Part shown: positions 27,606-38,384 of the stretch, piece after piece
How the letters are laid out: each line of letters starts with the position of its first letter
How positions within the stretch are numbered: position 1 is the first letter of the stretch
NCBI RefSeq assembly: GCF_900107035.1
Contig: NZ_FNOJ01000001.1
Span: 62,001-126,000 of the forward strand
From: Alicyclobacillus hesperidum
Lineage (GTDB): Bacteria; Bacillota; Bacilli; Alicyclobacillales; Alicyclobacillaceae
Direction: 5' to 3'
DNA: 64,000 nt
The notes under the pieces: model-generated
Seen by the model: only the letters and a program-made list of their open reading frames with translations
Database searches by the model: none
Told to the model about the DNA's origin: nothing
Position numbers and translations under genes: made by a program

Positions 27606-29030
27606 ATGGAACTGCAGCGGACTGGAATCAGCTTAATTTACCGTTTAGAACTCACGAATCAGGGTACCACCTTTGCAAAAGTGGCCAGCCTTGTCGGCGA
27701 TGCTGGCGGTGACATCGCAGCTGTGGACGTCATCCGCGTAACGCCAGACATGGTGGTACGCGATATCACCATCAATGTCAGCAGCCGGGAACACGGTCGG
27801 CAAATTGCCGATATCCTGGATCGGGAACCAGGCATTCATGTCGTCGCCGTGTCGGATCGTACATTTCTCGTACACCTCGGCGGAAAACTGGAAGTCGCAC
27901 CAAAATTACAGGTCAAAAACCGCGAGGATCTTTCGCGAGTCTATACGCCTCACGTCGCACGCGTGTGTGAAGCAATCCACGAGGATCCCTCGAAAGCGTT
28001 TCAATTGACCATCAAGCGCAACACAGTCGCGGTTGTGTCCGACGGAACGGCGGTTTTGGGACTTGGCGATATCGGCCCCTATGCGGCTATGCCCGTTATG
28101 GAAGGCAAGGCGATGCTGTTCAAGCAATTTGCAGGCGTTGACGCATTTCCTATCTGCCTTGACACCAAAGATCCGGACCAAATTGTCGAGACAGTGAAGC
28201 AAATTGCTCCGGCGTTTGGTGGAATTAATTTGGAAGACATCTCGTCTCCTCGTTGCTTTTACATTGAAGAACGCTTGCGCGAGGAGCTGGATATCCCCGT
28301 CTTTCACGACGATCAGCACGGCACCGCGGTCGTCATGCTCGCAGGTCTATTAAACGCCGCAAAGTTGGTCGGTAAACCGCTGCCGAGCTTGAAAGTCGTC
28401 GTCGTCGGCATCGGTGCCGCCGGTGTCGCGTGCACGAAAATGTTGCTGAAAGCGGGCGTAACCAACATTCTGGGCGTCACCCTGGAGGGCATTATTCACC
28501 GTGGTGCGACCTATGAGAACGAGATGTGGAATTGGTACAAGGAGCACACGAATCCGGATAATGTCACGGGCACACTGGACGATGCTATCGTCGGCGCAGA
28601 CGTGTTCATCGGGGTCTCCGGTCCTGGCGTCCTCACGGTGGATCACATTCGTAAAATGGCGCCCGATCCCATTGTCTTTGCCATGGCCAATCCCAATCCG
28701 GAGATCGAGCCCGAACTCGCCGCTCCACACGTACGGGTCCTGGCGACTGGCCGCTCGGATTATCCGAATCAGATCAACAACGTGCTTTGTTTCCCGGGCA
28801 TTTTCAAGGGTGCGCTCGCGGCACGTGCGTACACCATTAACGAAGATATGAAGTTGGCGGCGGCCGAAGCTATCGCTTCCTCGATTCGCGATCACGAACT
28901 GCGTGAGGATTACATCATTCCGTCGGTGTTCAACCAGTCCGTCGTACAGCGCGTTGCGGACGCGGTCGCCGAGGCGGCGCGCAAGTCTGGCGTCGCAAGA
29001 CGTGAAGTGCCACCGACCAACAATTTTTGA
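27606..29030 (+). CDS. NAD(P)-dependent malic enzyme with N-terminal ACT domain
   Basis: This 474-residue enzyme decarboxylates malate to pyruvate. An ACT domain at about residues 11-85 is followed by the catalytic domain (Tyr in SRVYTPHVARVC) and the metal-binding segment FHDDQHGTAVV. The Rossmann domain has VVVGIGAAGVAC. It is the short bacterial type with an added ACT regulatory module. AAGGAGG lies 7 nt before the ATG. With ppc it would set flow between C3 and C4 acids. Confidence 0.93.
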   Translation: MELQRTGISLIYRLELTNQGTTFAKVASLVGDAGGDIAAVDVIRVTPDMVVRDITINVSSREHGRQIADILDREPGIHVVAVSDRTFLVHLGGKLEVAPKLQVKNREDLSRVYTPHVARVCEAIHEDPSKAFQLTIKRNTVAVVSDGTAVLGLGDIGPYAAMPVMEGKAMLFKQFAGVDAFPICLDTKDPDQIVETVKQIAPAFGGINLEDISSPRCFYIEERLREELDIPVFHDDQHGTAVVMLAGLLNAAKLVGKPLPSLKVVVVGIGAAGVACTKMLLKAGVTNILGVTLEGIIHRGATYENEMWNWYKEHTNPDNVTGTLDDAIVGADVFIGVSGPGVLTVDHIRKMAPDPIVFAMANPNPEIEPELAAPHVRVLATGRSDYPNQINNVLCFPGIFKGALAARAYTINEDMKLAAAEAIASSIRDHELREDYIIPSVFNQSVVQRVADAVAEAARKSGVARREVPPTNNF

Positions 29031-29153
29031 CCTGTAATCTCGGCCTGTCAAGATTCTCCGCTTGTCGCCAAATCCGTCGTTTCGTAGTGTTATCGATGTA
29101 AGGTCGGCTTGCCGACAACATCGGACTACGCACGGAAAGGACTCGCGCCGCTG

Positions 29154-30680
29154 ATGCAGAAATTCAATCGTCGCAATGCAGGCGTCGGCTTTCTGGCCGC
29201 CGCCTGCTCCGCACTGGCACTCGCCGCTTTCCCACACTTCGAACATGCAGCATCGGCGCAGCCTGCACTGCATTTTTCGCCTGCAACCATCAACTATGAC
29301 GGCCATCATGCACAGGTATACAAAATCGTCCAGGGCGGGACGGCATACATGCCTGTGTACTATGTCATGCAGGCTCTGAACGGGTTTGGATGCACCAACC
29401 AATGGAACGGATCCTCTTGGCTATTCTCGGTAAGCAATTCACAAGCGATAGACTGGAACAACCTTTCTATTGGCACAGGCAAAGTGGCTCTGTACCTCAA
29501 CCAGCGTCTCGTCTCGATGGTCGAACCGATCGTCGCGATCGACCCAAACAGTGGTAAACCGACCACCTACATGCCGGTATGGTATGTCATGCAAATGCTC
29601 CAACGCGCAGGGATTGCCTGCTCGTGGAACGGCAGCCAGTGGTCCCTGGCCAATCAACCAAATTTGCCACAGCCGGCACAAGCGGGGCTATGGAATAGTG
29701 CGTTTATCAACGGGGATGCGACGTCCGTGAGCGATTTGCAGATGTATCGGCACCATGTCAATGTTCTCTTTGTGAACGCGTTCGATTTGCGCACTAACGG
29801 AACTCTAACACAGGATGAAGGCCAAGTGGCTTGTAGCTATGCACATCAAAATGGCATGCTTGCCATCGCCCGCATCGACAGTTTCGATGGTTCTTCACTT
29901 GCCAACCTCCTCGCCAATCCACAGAACGCTTTAGCCCTGGCACAGCGCATTGTACAGGCCGTTGTAGCGGGGGGATATGATGGCGTAAACATCGATTTTG
30001 AATTTCTCCCGGCCGCTGCCCAAGTTTCGTTTTTGTCATTCCTACAACAGTTGCACGTCCTACTCGCCAATCAGGACAAATGGCTGACCATCGATGTTCC
30101 GGCCATCGATGACCCAGCATCCGACACCTGGGACAGAGCATACAACCTGCAGCAAATCGGTGAGATCGCTGATAAAGAGGTGCTGATGAGCTACGACTAT
30201 AGTTATCCCGGCAGTCCCCCAGGGCCCATCGCACCGCTGCCCTGGGTCGTGAACACGATTAGCTACACAGTATCCCAAACGCCATCGGCCAAAGTCCTGC
30301 TCGGTATCGACACGTACGCATACGACTGGGGCAACAGCGGCAATCCGACGGTGCTAACCCTGCAGCAGGTGGACAACCTCGCCTCCCAGCCCGGAACCAC
30401 AGTATCGTACAATGCGTCGACCGCAACACCCAGGCTCACCTATTCGCAAAACGGGATTACCCACACGGTGTATTACGAAACACCTGCGAGCCTGGCGTCC
30501 CGCATCGCGGAAGTCGGAGCATTTGCGCTAGGTGGCATCGCACAGTGGCGGATCGGCCTTGAGGACCCGGCGACGGACCAAGTACTCGACAGTCTCGTTC
30601 CTGCCGAAACGGGTGGCACCACTGCCCCCCCGGTAGCCAACGCGACAACCACTGCGGTCACAAACAACACCACAAGTTGA
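29154..30680 (+). CDS. Secreted GH18-family glycosidase with two stalk-type repeats
   Basis: This protein of about 508 residues has a signal peptide (positive start, hydrophobic stretch, cut near AASAQPA). It then has two similar modules of about 65 residues, each with YMPV-YVMQ...WNGS-W, resembling copper-amine-oxidase N-terminal-like stalk domains. A GH18 barrel follows with the catalytic motif DGVNIDFE (Asp276 to Glu283) and a Thr/Asn-rich tail. It probably acts on chitin- or peptidoglycan-like glycans outside the cell; YaaH-type spore GH18 proteins carry LysM instead. ATG at 29154 is chosen for the signal peptide, with AAAGGA 12 nt upstream; TTG at 29109 is an alternative. Confidence 0.85.
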   Translation: MQKFNRRNAGVGFLAAACSALALAAFPHFEHAASAQPALHFSPATINYDGHHAQVYKIVQGGTAYMPVYYVMQALNGFGCTNQWNGSSWLFSVSNSQAIDWNNLSIGTGKVALYLNQRLVSMVEPIVAIDPNSGKPTTYMPVWYVMQMLQRAGIACSWNGSQWSLANQPNLPQPAQAGLWNSAFINGDATSVSDLQMYRHHVNVLFVNAFDLRTNGTLTQDEGQVACSYAHQNGMLAIARIDSFDGSSLANLLANPQNALALAQRIVQAVVAGGYDGVNIDFEFLPAAAQVSFLSFLQQLHVLLANQDKWLTIDVPAIDDPASDTWDRAYNLQQIGEIADKEVLMSYDYSYPGSPPGPIAPLPWVVNTISYTVSQTPSAKVLLGIDTYAYDWGNSGNPTVLTLQQVDNLASQPGTTVSYNASTATPRLTYSQNGITHTVYYETPASLASRIAEVGAFALGGIAQWRIGLEDPATDQVLDSLVPAETGGTTAPPVANATTTAVTNNTTS

Positions 30681-30699
30681 CGAATGTCGCAATACAACA

Positions 30700-30746
30700 A
30701 ATAAGGCTGCCGACTTCCGCACCATCCGGAAATCGACAGCCTTATT
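30700..30746. terminator. Bidirectional terminator
   Basis: Ten-bp arms AATAAGGCTG and CAGCCTTATT enclose an inner CCGA/TCGG-type stem; T or A runs flank both sides. It serves the GH18 gene and odhAB, which converge here. Confidence 0.75.
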
Positions 30747-30787
30747 GTATATCGTCGAATGACGGGTAAGCCCCACTTACCTTGCCA

Positions 30788-32035
30788 TCAACCTTCAATG
30801 AGCAGAGATTCAGGATCCTCAATCATTCGCTTGACGGCGACGAGGAAGCGCACCGCTTCACTACCGTCGACGATTCGGTGATCGTACGACAGCGCAATGT
30901 ACATCATCGGCCGGATTTCGACCTGGCCATTCACAGCCACTGGTCGTTGCACGATATTGTGCATGCCGAGAATGCCGACCTGCGGCGCGTTCAAAATCGG
31001 CGTCGAAAGCAACGATCCAAATGTACCACCGTTTGTGATGGTAAACGTGCCACCCTGCAGGTCTTCCAACCCGAGTTTATTGGAACGGGCCTTTACGGCC
31101 AAATCCGCAATTTCGCGTTCGATATCGGCGAATGTCAGCCTATCCGCATTGCGCACGACGGGCACCACCAAGCCGCCTTCCGTGGCAACCGCGATGCCAA
31201 TATCGTAGTGATGCTTGATAATCATGTCTTCGCCCTGAATTTCGGCGTTCAAACGCGGGAACTGCTTTAACGCGCCAACAACCGCTTTGGTGAAGAAAGA
31301 CATGAAACCGAGACCCACGCCATACTTTTCCTTGAAGTTGTCCTTGCGGCGCTTGCGGACGTCCATGACTGCGCTCATATCGACCTCGTTGAACGTGGTC
31401 AACATGGCCGCCGTATGTTGCGCTTCGACCAAACGCTTGGCAATCGTAACGCGCCGACGCGACATCCGAACTCGCTCTTCGTCAGGACGAGCAGCCGACG
31501 TCGGCGTCGCGGTAGGCTGTGGCGCAGATGCTGGAGCAGATGGCACAGCCGCGGCACGAGCCAAATCCGCGATTTCAATCCGCCCAGTCTGCACCTGTCC
31601 CAAGTCTACACCCTGCTCGAGTGCGGCGCGGCGCACCGAAGGCGTTGCCCGGACCGTCGACGGCGCTGCAGAAGGCACAGCTTGTGCAGAAGGCTGTGCA
31701 ACAGGCGCGGTCTGAACAGGAGCCTGTGCAGTTGGAGATGGCGCCGCTTGTGCCGGTTGCGCAGCCGATGCCTGAGGTTGTGCCCCAGGTGCCGCCGCTG
31801 CCCCTTCGCTAATGACCGCGATCACGTCGCCAATCCCGACCATTTCACCGGCTTGCTTCAGGATAGAGCTTAGAACACCCGCCTGTTCCGCGATGACTTC
31901 GACATTGACCTTGTCCGTCTCCAGCTCGGCGATGGTTTCTCCCGACTCGACGGCGTCTCCCTCGCGCTTAAGCCACTGACCGATGGTCGCTTCCACAATC
32001 GATTCGCCCAGAGAAGGTACTTTTACCTCTGCCAC
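30788..32035 (-). CDS. odhB: 2-oxoglutarate dehydrogenase E2 (succinyltransferase)
   Basis: This 415-residue subunit transfers succinyl groups to CoA. The lipoyl domain carries Lys42 in ETDKVNVEV, an Ala/Pro/Gln linker leads to the E3/E1-binding domain (about 130-170, [15 protein letters not shown]), and the C-terminal acyltransferase has SYDHRIVDG with the catalytic His. GTG at 32035 follows GGGAGG by 8 nt. It starts 23 nt after odhA. The E3 gene is not in this window. Confidence 0.96.
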   Translation of the reverse strand: MAEVKVPSLGESIVEATIGQWLKREGDAVESGETIAELETDKVNVEVIAEQAGVLSSILKQAGEMVGIGDVIAVISEGAAAAPGAQPQASAAQPAQAAPSPTAQAPVQTAPVAQPSAQAVPSAAPSTVRATPSVRRAALEQGVDLGQVQTGRIEIADLARAAAVPSAPASAPQPTATPTSAARPDEERVRMSRRRVTIAKRLVEAQHTAAMLTTFNEVDMSAVMDVRKRRKDNFKEKYGVGLGFMSFFTKAVVGALKQFPRLNAEIQGEDMIIKHHYDIGIAVATEGGLVVPVVRNADRLTFADIEREIADLAVKARSNKLGLEDLQGGTFTITNGGTFGSLLSTPILNAPQVGILGMHNIVQRPVAVNGQVEIRPMMYIALSYDHRIVDGSEAVRFLVAVKRMIEDPESLLIEG

Positions 32036-32058
32036 GTTTGTTTCCTCCCCAATCGCAC

Positions 32059-34878
32059 TCAGTTGATGTCATTCGCCAAAGCAGCTTGCAAAATTTCCGC
32101 CTGCACTCGGTTATGAACGTCTGGTGAACTTTCGGCGACAAACCCCTGCTCAGGCCGCCCGATATACCGCAAACGCACACCTTGCGGCAACAAATCTTGC
32201 AAGTGCGGCCGCATATATGCCCAAGGCCCTTGATTCTGGGGTTCTTCTTGCAACCAAACGACTTCTTTAAGGTTCTCGTACGCCACTAGAACTTCCTGCA
32301 ACTGCAAAGTTGGCAGTGGGTACAACTGCTCAACACGAGCCGTCGCGATATGAGCCGTTTCACTCGCATCGCGCTTTCCGATCTCGGCCGTCAGTTCAAC
32401 GCCGACTTTGCCACTCGACAAGACGAGTCGACGCACCTTTTTTGCGGCCGTTTTCGGAATCGCCTTATGCAATACTGGTTGGAAGCGCCCTTCGCAAAAG
32501 TCCGCCGCCTTGGACGCCGCGGCAGCACTGCGCAACAAGCTCTTCGGCGTCATCACGACCAGTGGCCGCGCATCGGCACCTAGGCGAGCCGCCTGCCGAC
32601 GCAACAAGTGGAAATACTGTGCCGACGTGGTGACATTCGCAACGACGATATTGTTGCGGGCTGCCAACTGGAGGAAACGTTCCACACGCGCACTCGAGTG
32701 CTCCGACGCCTGACCTTCGAACCCGTGTGGCAAAAGCAGTACCAATCCGGACGCTTCGCCCCACTTCGAGCGCGCCGCTGCGAGAAACTGGTCAAACATT
32801 GGCTGGCCGACATTCGCAAAGTCGCCAAACTGAGCTTCCCACAAGACAAGCGTCTCTGGCGCCTCGATGTTGTACCCGTACTCAAAACCAATGACGGAGG
32901 TTTCCGAGAGCGGGCTGTTATACACCACAAAGCTCGCTTGAGCGCCCGGCAAATGCTGTAGCGGCATGTACTTATGGCCGTTGTTCACATCGTGCAAAAC
33001 GAGATGGCGCTGCCCGAAGGTCCCTCGTTCAGAATCCTGCCCGGTCAAACGGATAGGCGTGCCCTCACGCAAAATGCTTCCAAACGCCAGGGCCTCCGCA
33101 TGTGCCCAGTCGATGTCCCCGTTATCCACCGCATCGCGGCGCCGCTCCAGAATGCGACGCAACTTCGGATAAACCGTAAAGTTCGGTGGCGTATCGAGCA
33201 AGGAGCGATTGATCTCGCGCAAGTCGTCGATCGAGACCGGCGGGGCCTCCTCTGTTTGCTCGGAGAAATCCTCCACCTTGGCCGTCACGTGGACCTCCGG
33301 ATACTTTTTGTAGGCTTCCATCAGTTGTTCATCGATTTCTTGATCGATCCGCGCAATTTCCCCCGCGTCAATGGCTCCGCGCGACTGCAATTCCGTCGCA
33401 TACAATTCCTTGACCGTCGGATGCGACGCAACCTTCGTATAGAGTACGGGTTGTGTCATGCTCGGATCGTCCGACTCGTTATGCCCCCAGCGGCGATAGC
33501 CGACGAGATCGATCACGACATCTTTGTGGAAGGTCTCGCGGAATGCGAACGCGAGCCGAATGGCGCGGATGCAGGCCTCCGGATTATCCGCGGAGACATG
33601 CACGACAGGCATGTCGTAGCCTTTGGCGATATCGCTGGCGTAGCGGGTCGAGCGGCCCTGATCCGGATCCGCCGTGAAACCGACGTGGTTGTTGGCGATA
33701 ATATGCACGGTGCCCCCGGTGTAGTAGCCAGGAATTTGCGAGAAGTTGAGCGTCTCCGCAACAACACCTTCGCCCGGAAATGCCGCGTCGCCGTGAACGA
33801 GAATCGGAAACGCCTTGTGCACGTCTTGAATCGGTTGCCCTGGACGCGTCCGATCCTCCTGCGCGGCGCGCGCCATTCCTTCGATCACAGGGTTGACCAC
33901 TTCCAGGTGGCTTGGGTTGTTGGCCAGCACATAGCGAGCCTTGCGCCCACTTGCATCGGTGAAGACGCGCGTCCAGCCCTGATGGTATTTGACGTCGCCG
34001 CCCCAGCCGCGCTCATACTCGGCCAACTCTTCGTCACTGGCGAGTTCGTTGCCCGTGTGGAATTCTGCAAAAATCCTCTCGTAAGGCTTTTTCAACACAT
34101 GCGCAAGTATGTTGAGACGGCCGCGGTGTGCCATGCCGACGATCACGTTGGGACAGCCTGCATCGACAGCCAGCGTTGCAAGCGCATCCACCATTGGCAC
34201 GAGCGCATCCAGACCTTCAACAGAAAAGCGCTTTTGTCCAGCAAAACGCCTGTGCATAAACCGTTCAAACATATCCGCCTGCGCTAGCTGGCGGTACAAC
34301 TGCTTCTGCTCTTCCACGCTGAACTGCGTGTGAAAGCGGCGAGTCTCGACTTGCTCGGTCAGCCATTCGCGTTCCTGACGATTCGCCAAGTGCGCAAATT
34401 CGTAACCGAGGTCTCGACAATATACAGCCTTCAGTGCCTCTACGGCCGCACGTGCATCGCGTGCCTGCCCGGCGACCGGACCGCCGACGATGGTCGCTGG
34501 CAATTGAGACAGGTCAGACTCGATAATTCCATAGGTGGACGGTTCCAACTCAGGGGAAGACTCGGCAGGAAACATAGGATCTGTGTCGGCAGCGAGGTGT
34601 CCGTATGTACGGATGCTACGCACATATTCTGCAACGCGTGCAACGACGTCCGGTGACACACCTACCCCGACGCCCGTAGTGTGGACTTTACGCGTTTCGA
34701 GCGAAGTGGCGACAGCTTGCCCCGGATCTCCATAGCGATTAAACATCTCGCGCGTTTCTGCGCTCACAGCGTTCGGATCGCGCTTGTACTCCTCATACAG
34801 TTCCAGCAAGTACCCAAAATTCGGCCCGAAGAATTGTTGCCAGAATGATTGCAACGGTACAGGCTGCTCGTTCTCCAT
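32059..34878 (-). CDS. odhA: 2-oxoglutarate dehydrogenase E1
   Basis: This 939-residue thiamine-diphosphate enzyme decarboxylates 2-oxoglutarate. It has the N-terminal segment [20 protein letters not shown], the ThDP-binding loop [19 protein letters not shown] and IANNHVGFT, and a transketolase-like C-terminal half. ATG at 34878 has GAGGGG 6 nt upstream; the longer frame adds a sequence with no ribosome binding site. Confidence 0.96.
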   Translation of the reverse strand: MENEQPVPLQSFWQQFFGPNFGYLLELYEEYKRDPNAVSAETREMFNRYGDPGQAVATSLETRKVHTTGVGVGVSPDVVARVAEYVRSIRTYGHLAADTDPMFPAESSPELEPSTYGIIESDLSQLPATIVGGPVAGQARDARAAVEALKAVYCRDLGYEFAHLANRQEREWLTEQVETRRFHTQFSVEEQKQLYRQLAQADMFERFMHRRFAGQKRFSVEGLDALVPMVDALATLAVDAGCPNVIVGMAHRGRLNILAHVLKKPYERIFAEFHTGNELASDEELAEYERGWGGDVKYHQGWTRVFTDASGRKARYVLANNPSHLEVVNPVIEGMARAAQEDRTRPGQPIQDVHKAFPILVHGDAAFPGEGVVAETLNFSQIPGYYTGGTVHIIANNHVGFTADPDQGRSTRYASDIAKGYDMPVVHVSADNPEACIRAIRLAFAFRETFHKDVVIDLVGYRRWGHNESDDPSMTQPVLYTKVASHPTVKELYATELQSRGAIDAGEIARIDQEIDEQLMEAYKKYPEVHVTAKVEDFSEQTEEAPPVSIDDLREINRSLLDTPPNFTVYPKLRRILERRRDAVDNGDIDWAHAEALAFGSILREGTPIRLTGQDSERGTFGQRHLVLHDVNNGHKYMPLQHLPGAQASFVVYNSPLSETSVIGFEYGYNIEAPETLVLWEAQFGDFANVGQPMFDQFLAAARSKWGEASGLVLLLPHGFEGQASEHSSARVERFLQLAARNNIVVANVTTSAQYFHLLRRQAARLGADARPLVVMTPKSLLRSAAAASKAADFCEGRFQPVLHKAIPKTAAKKVRRLVLSSGKVGVELTAEIGKRDASETAHIATARVEQLYPLPTLQLQEVLVAYENLKEVVWLQEEPQNQGPWAYMRPHLQDLLPQGVRLRYIGRPEQGFVAESSPDVHNRVQAEILQAALANDIN

Positions 34879-35104
34879 CGTAAACCCCTCTTCCATATCT
34901 CTGGGCGCACCAAGAGATACAATACTCCTTTTTCGGGAATATTGCATGGACAACACGGAAAATTTCCAAGCAGGAATTCGACCATGATGTCAGAGAATGA
35001 ATAGATCGGGACAGTCGCGTTCCCATTTCCGTTTTCTATGTATACCACACTCGGAATTTACACGCAAAACCTGAGACAACCAACCGAGAGAACGGAGACA
35101 GACG

Positions 35105-36268
35105 ATGTTCAACAGCGCTCGCGTGCGCCATCTGGCCACCGCCGCCGCCGCCCATTACGCCGTCATCTTCGCTGGTATCTTCGCGCCTGTTGGCGACGCG
35201 GCCAGCCGCATTCACATGACGGGCACTTTTGCGGACAACTTTATGCAATGGGACAGCCAATGGTTTGTCGATATCGCCAGATACGGGTATCTGTTGCCCC
35301 TTGCCGTACAAAGGACATTCATTCCTACAGGCAACGTCGTGCCTTTCACGCCTGCCTTCAAAGGAGCGGCCTTTTTGCCAGGGCTACCCGTGGTTGTGCG
35401 CATCCTCGGCCCTATTTTAGCGCTCGTGTTGGTCAATCTCTTATTTCTATGCGCTTTGGCCCTCATGTACAGAATTGTGGAGCACGAACGGCCTGCTCGA
35501 GCTTTTCCAACCGTCCTGCTGTTCGCAGTCGGGCCGTGCGCCGTCATCTTTAGTTCTCTATATACAGAATCCTTCACGTTGTTCGCCGTATTGCTCATCA
35601 TGTACGGCTTGCAAAACCCAACGTCGTCGCGGCGATACTGGATCGCCTGCGCCGGCGCGTGCATAGCGACCGCATTTCACGATCTCGGCGCCTTTGCTGC
35701 TCTCTTTGCCATCCGCCTGTTCCGCCTGCGCATGCCTGTGCGCGGCTTGTTCTTTCTCGCGTGCCTAGCCCTCGTCCCAGCTTGTTACGAGTGGTACTTG
35801 TGGAGCCATTTCCACACGCCGTTCGCGCTTTTGACGGCCGAAGACAGTTGGCATCGCCACTGGAGCGCCCCGCTCGCCAACGCGCTCGAAGCCATCGTTG
35901 GCGGTCAGTTTACCAGCATCACGGCGATCACGCTCGCCGTCGCCTGTCTTGTAGCCTGCCAGGCGTACGTCGCGCTTCGTTGCGACTTCCGCCTGTGGGC
36001 CAAACCGGGCCAAGGTATCGTCTGCAGTCTTGAGACATGTCTTTGGATGAGCGCCATTCTGTTCTTAGGGTTGTGCGCCAACATGCCGCATAATCCGCTG
36101 GAAAGCGTGCTCCGCTTCTACGCTATCCTCTGGCCGGCCAGCCTTCCTGTGGCGCGCTGGCCACAAGCAGACCGCGCCACACCGACCTTTTGGCTGGCAC
36201 TCATCAGCTTTGCTGCAACGGCGACACTCGGATCGGCACTGTTTAGTCACGGCTGGTTCTTCCAGTAA
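35105..36268 (+). CDS. PIG-V-like membrane mannosyltransferase
   Basis: This 387-residue protein has about eight to ten hydrophobic segments. It carries the PIG-V-type motif WDSQWFVDIARYGY (about residues 49-62) and a conserved FLPGLPVVVRIL-like segment. PIG-V family enzymes transfer mannose from a lipid-linked donor; the bacterial acceptor is unknown. GGAGA lies 6 nt before the ATG. It diverges from odhA and is followed 57 nt later by the MoxR gene, so it may belong to that unit. Confidence 0.7.
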   Translation: MFNSARVRHLATAAAAHYAVIFAGIFAPVGDAASRIHMTGTFADNFMQWDSQWFVDIARYGYLLPLAVQRTFIPTGNVVPFTPAFKGAAFLPGLPVVVRILGPILALVLVNLLFLCALALMYRIVEHERPARAFPTVLLFAVGPCAVIFSSLYTESFTLFAVLLIMYGLQNPTSSRRYWIACAGACIATAFHDLGAFAALFAIRLFRLRMPVRGLFFLACLALVPACYEWYLWSHFHTPFALLTAEDSWHRHWSAPLANALEAIVGGQFTSITAITLAVACLVACQAYVALRCDFRLWAKPGQGIVCSLETCLWMSAILFLGLCANMPHNPLESVLRFYAILWPASLPVARWPQADRATPTFWLALISFAATATLGSALFSHGWFFQ

Positions 36269-36325
36269 ACATTTGCGGTACAATTCAATACAAGAGCTGT
36301 CGACTGCGGAAATGAGGTATTCAAT

Positions 36326-37300
36326 ATGGCGGAAACCATGCAATCACATGCATCCACCAAGGCATTGCAAGAGGAATTGAAATCTGTGGTGGAAGATTTA
36401 AACCAAGTGGTCATCGGCCAACGCGAAGCCATTGAAATGCTGCTCGCCGCATGCCTGGCCGGTGGTCACGCGCTGCTGCAGGACGTGCCTGGTACCGGCA
36501 AGACAAGGCTAGCGTCGTCACTTGCCACGGCCCTCGGCCTGTCGTTTCATCGCGTCCAGGGGACACCTGATCTCTTGCCCGCAGACGTCGTTGGAACCAC
36601 CATTTATCACCCAGCGGATGAACAGTTCCGCTTTCATCCGGGCCCTATCTTCACCAACGTCTTACTGATGGATGAAATCAACCGCGCCACACCGCGCACA
36701 CAATCGGCACTGTTGGAGGCGATGGCGGAAGGACAGGTTTCGGCGGATGGCCAAACCATGCCATTACCGCGGCCCTTCTTCGTGATCGCAACCGCCAACC
36801 CCGTCGAATCACAGGGCGTGTTTCCACTTCCCGAGGCCCAACTCGACCGATTCCTCGTCCAAATTCGCCTCGGCTATCTTGACGCCGATCTCGAACTGGC
36901 CATGGTCAAGCGGGTCGCGTTCGGTCACGATGAGCCGGTCGCTCATTTGCTTGCGCCCGAAAAGGTAGTTGCTGCCCAGGAAGCCGTCCGTCAGGTCTAC
37001 ATCAGCGAAGATGTGCTGCGCTATCTCATCCATCTTTGCCGGGCCACGCGCAGCCACGATCAAATTATCCTTGGTGCGAGCCCGCGCGCCATTGTGCTAT
37101 TGACCCGACTGACACAGGCTATCGCATTTCTGGCCGGGCGCTCGTTCGTCACGCCAGACGACGTCCAACGCGCATTCCCAGCCGTAATGTCGCATCGCCT
37201 GCAACTCGATATTGGCTGGATGGACAGCGCTGCTATCGATCGCGTTCTAAGCGATATCGTCACATCTGTCCCCGTACCTCACGAGCGGGAAGAAGGTTGA
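36326..37300 (+). CDS. MoxR-family AAA ATPase
   Basis: This 324-residue ATPase has Walker A DVPGTGKT (53-60), Walker B LLMDEIN (about 113-119) and the sensor segment VIATANPVESQGVFPLPEAQLDRF split by the MoxR insert. MoxR proteins act as chaperones for complex assembly and usually sit beside DUF58 and TgpA-like genes, as here. GAGG lies 8 nt before the ATG. Only 4 bp separate it from the DUF58 gene. Confidence 0.92.
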   Translation: MAETMQSHASTKALQEELKSVVEDLNQVVIGQREAIEMLLAACLAGGHALLQDVPGTGKTRLASSLATALGLSFHRVQGTPDLLPADVVGTTIYHPADEQFRFHPGPIFTNVLLMDEINRATPRTQSALLEAMAEGQVSADGQTMPLPRPFFVIATANPVESQGVFPLPEAQLDRFLVQIRLGYLDADLELAMVKRVAFGHDEPVAHLLAPEKVVAAQEAVRQVYISEDVLRYLIHLCRATRSHDQIILGASPRAIVLLTRLTQAIAFLAGRSFVTPDDVQRAFPAVMSHRLQLDIGWMDSAAIDRVLSDIVTSVPVPHEREEG

Positions 37301-37304
37301 ACCG

Positions 37305-38384
37305 ATGCTTGCACTGTTGTGGATTCCCATACTGCTGATCCTGTTCGTATGGGCATGGCCGCGCGCCTTTACGGCTGGTATAGCAGGTAAAGTGACCACT
37401 CTGCTTGCGTGCGACCGACATGAATGTGATATCGGCGAACCTGTGCAGTTGCGGATCACACTGGTCAATCGTTCGTTTTTACCCATTCCATTTGCGGAGA
37501 TACGCGTCACATTGCCACCACAACTGTCCTTTGACGACACTGGAGAACGAAGTCGTATGACCTTTGGCACGTATATCCTCTCGCGCAGCCGAGTGGACGT
37601 GACCATCACGGTATACGGGTTGCGGCGAGGCCCCGCGACCGTTTCCGACGTCGCCGTACACGTGCACGAAGGTTTGGGGATTTCCAAAGTTTATATCAGC
37701 ATGCCAGAGCCCGTACGCATCGCCGTACGGCCCAACCCGTTGCCAATGCCAGGCCTGCGACCGCCAATCGCGATTCACGGCAAACACCCGCTTGAACGTC
37801 CGATATTTCCCGATGAGACGCTTATCAAAGGCGTCCGCCCATACGAGTATCGCGATCCTGCACACGTCATCCACTGGCGTGCCAGCGCTCGACTCGGCCA
37901 GCTCGTTGCAAAACAATACTTTAGTTCGACCGAGCCCACCATCGCCATCCTGCTAAATGCCCAAACGGGTGATCCGTTTTGGATCAGCGCCGACAGCGAC
38001 GCATTTGAGCCGCTCTGCGGTTACGCACTGCACGCCGCCCGTGAAACGGATCGCGCGGGGGGACGTATCCTGTTTGCCACAAACGCAGCTTGTGGTGCAC
38101 GCACGAGGCTCGTCATCGACACGATGCCGACCGTTCGCATTGCATCGCTGTTGGCACATGCGCAACCCCTTGCAGCGGCGGACTTTGGTGAACTGTTGCG
38201 CGCCCTGGCTTCGCGACGAGCGGATATGCCAGATCACATACTCGTTTTAAGCGCTTACGAATCGCCCGTCCACGGTCATCTTCTCGAGCTGTTGCGAAGG
38301 CAAGGAAAGCGCGTCGAGATCGTCCGAGCGCGATGGGAACAACCGTCAGCCACTGAAGAAAGAGAAGGGGTGAGTGGAGAGTGA
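37305..38384 (+). CDS. DUF58 protein
   Basis: This 359-residue protein has one or two N-terminal membrane segments (about 3-27), a beta-rich extracytoplasmic part, and the DUF58 motif GVRPYEYRDPAHVIHW near residues 180-195. The C-terminal part resembles a von Willebrand A fold, as in most DUF58 proteins. Function is unknown; partners are the MoxR ATPase and the TgpA-like protein. Its stop overlaps the next start (GTGA). Confidence 0.88.
   Translation: MLALLWIPILLILFVWAWPRAFTAGIAGKVTTLLACDRHECDIGEPVQLRITLVNRSFLPIPFAEIRVTLPPQLSFDDTGERSRMTFGTYILSRSRVDVTITVYGLRRGPATVSDVAVHVHEGLGISKVYISMPEPVRIAVRPNPLPMPGLRPPIAIHGKHPLERPIFPDETLIKGVRPYEYRDPAHVIHWRASARLGQLVAKQYFSSTEPTIAILLNAQTGDPFWISADSDAFEPLCGYALHAARETDRAGGRILFATNAACGARTRLVIDTMPTVRIASLLAHAQPLAAADFGELLRALASRRADMPDHILVLSAYESPVHGHLLELLRRQGKRVEIVRARWEQPSATEEREGVSGE

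Noticed and set aside
28350-29402. 350-codon open frame antisense to malic enzyme
   Set aside because: No family resemblance and no start signal; the sense gene is certain.
32974-34287. 437-codon open frame antisense to odhA
   Set aside because: It is a shadow of odhA codon bias, with no ribosome binding site and Arg/His-rich composition.
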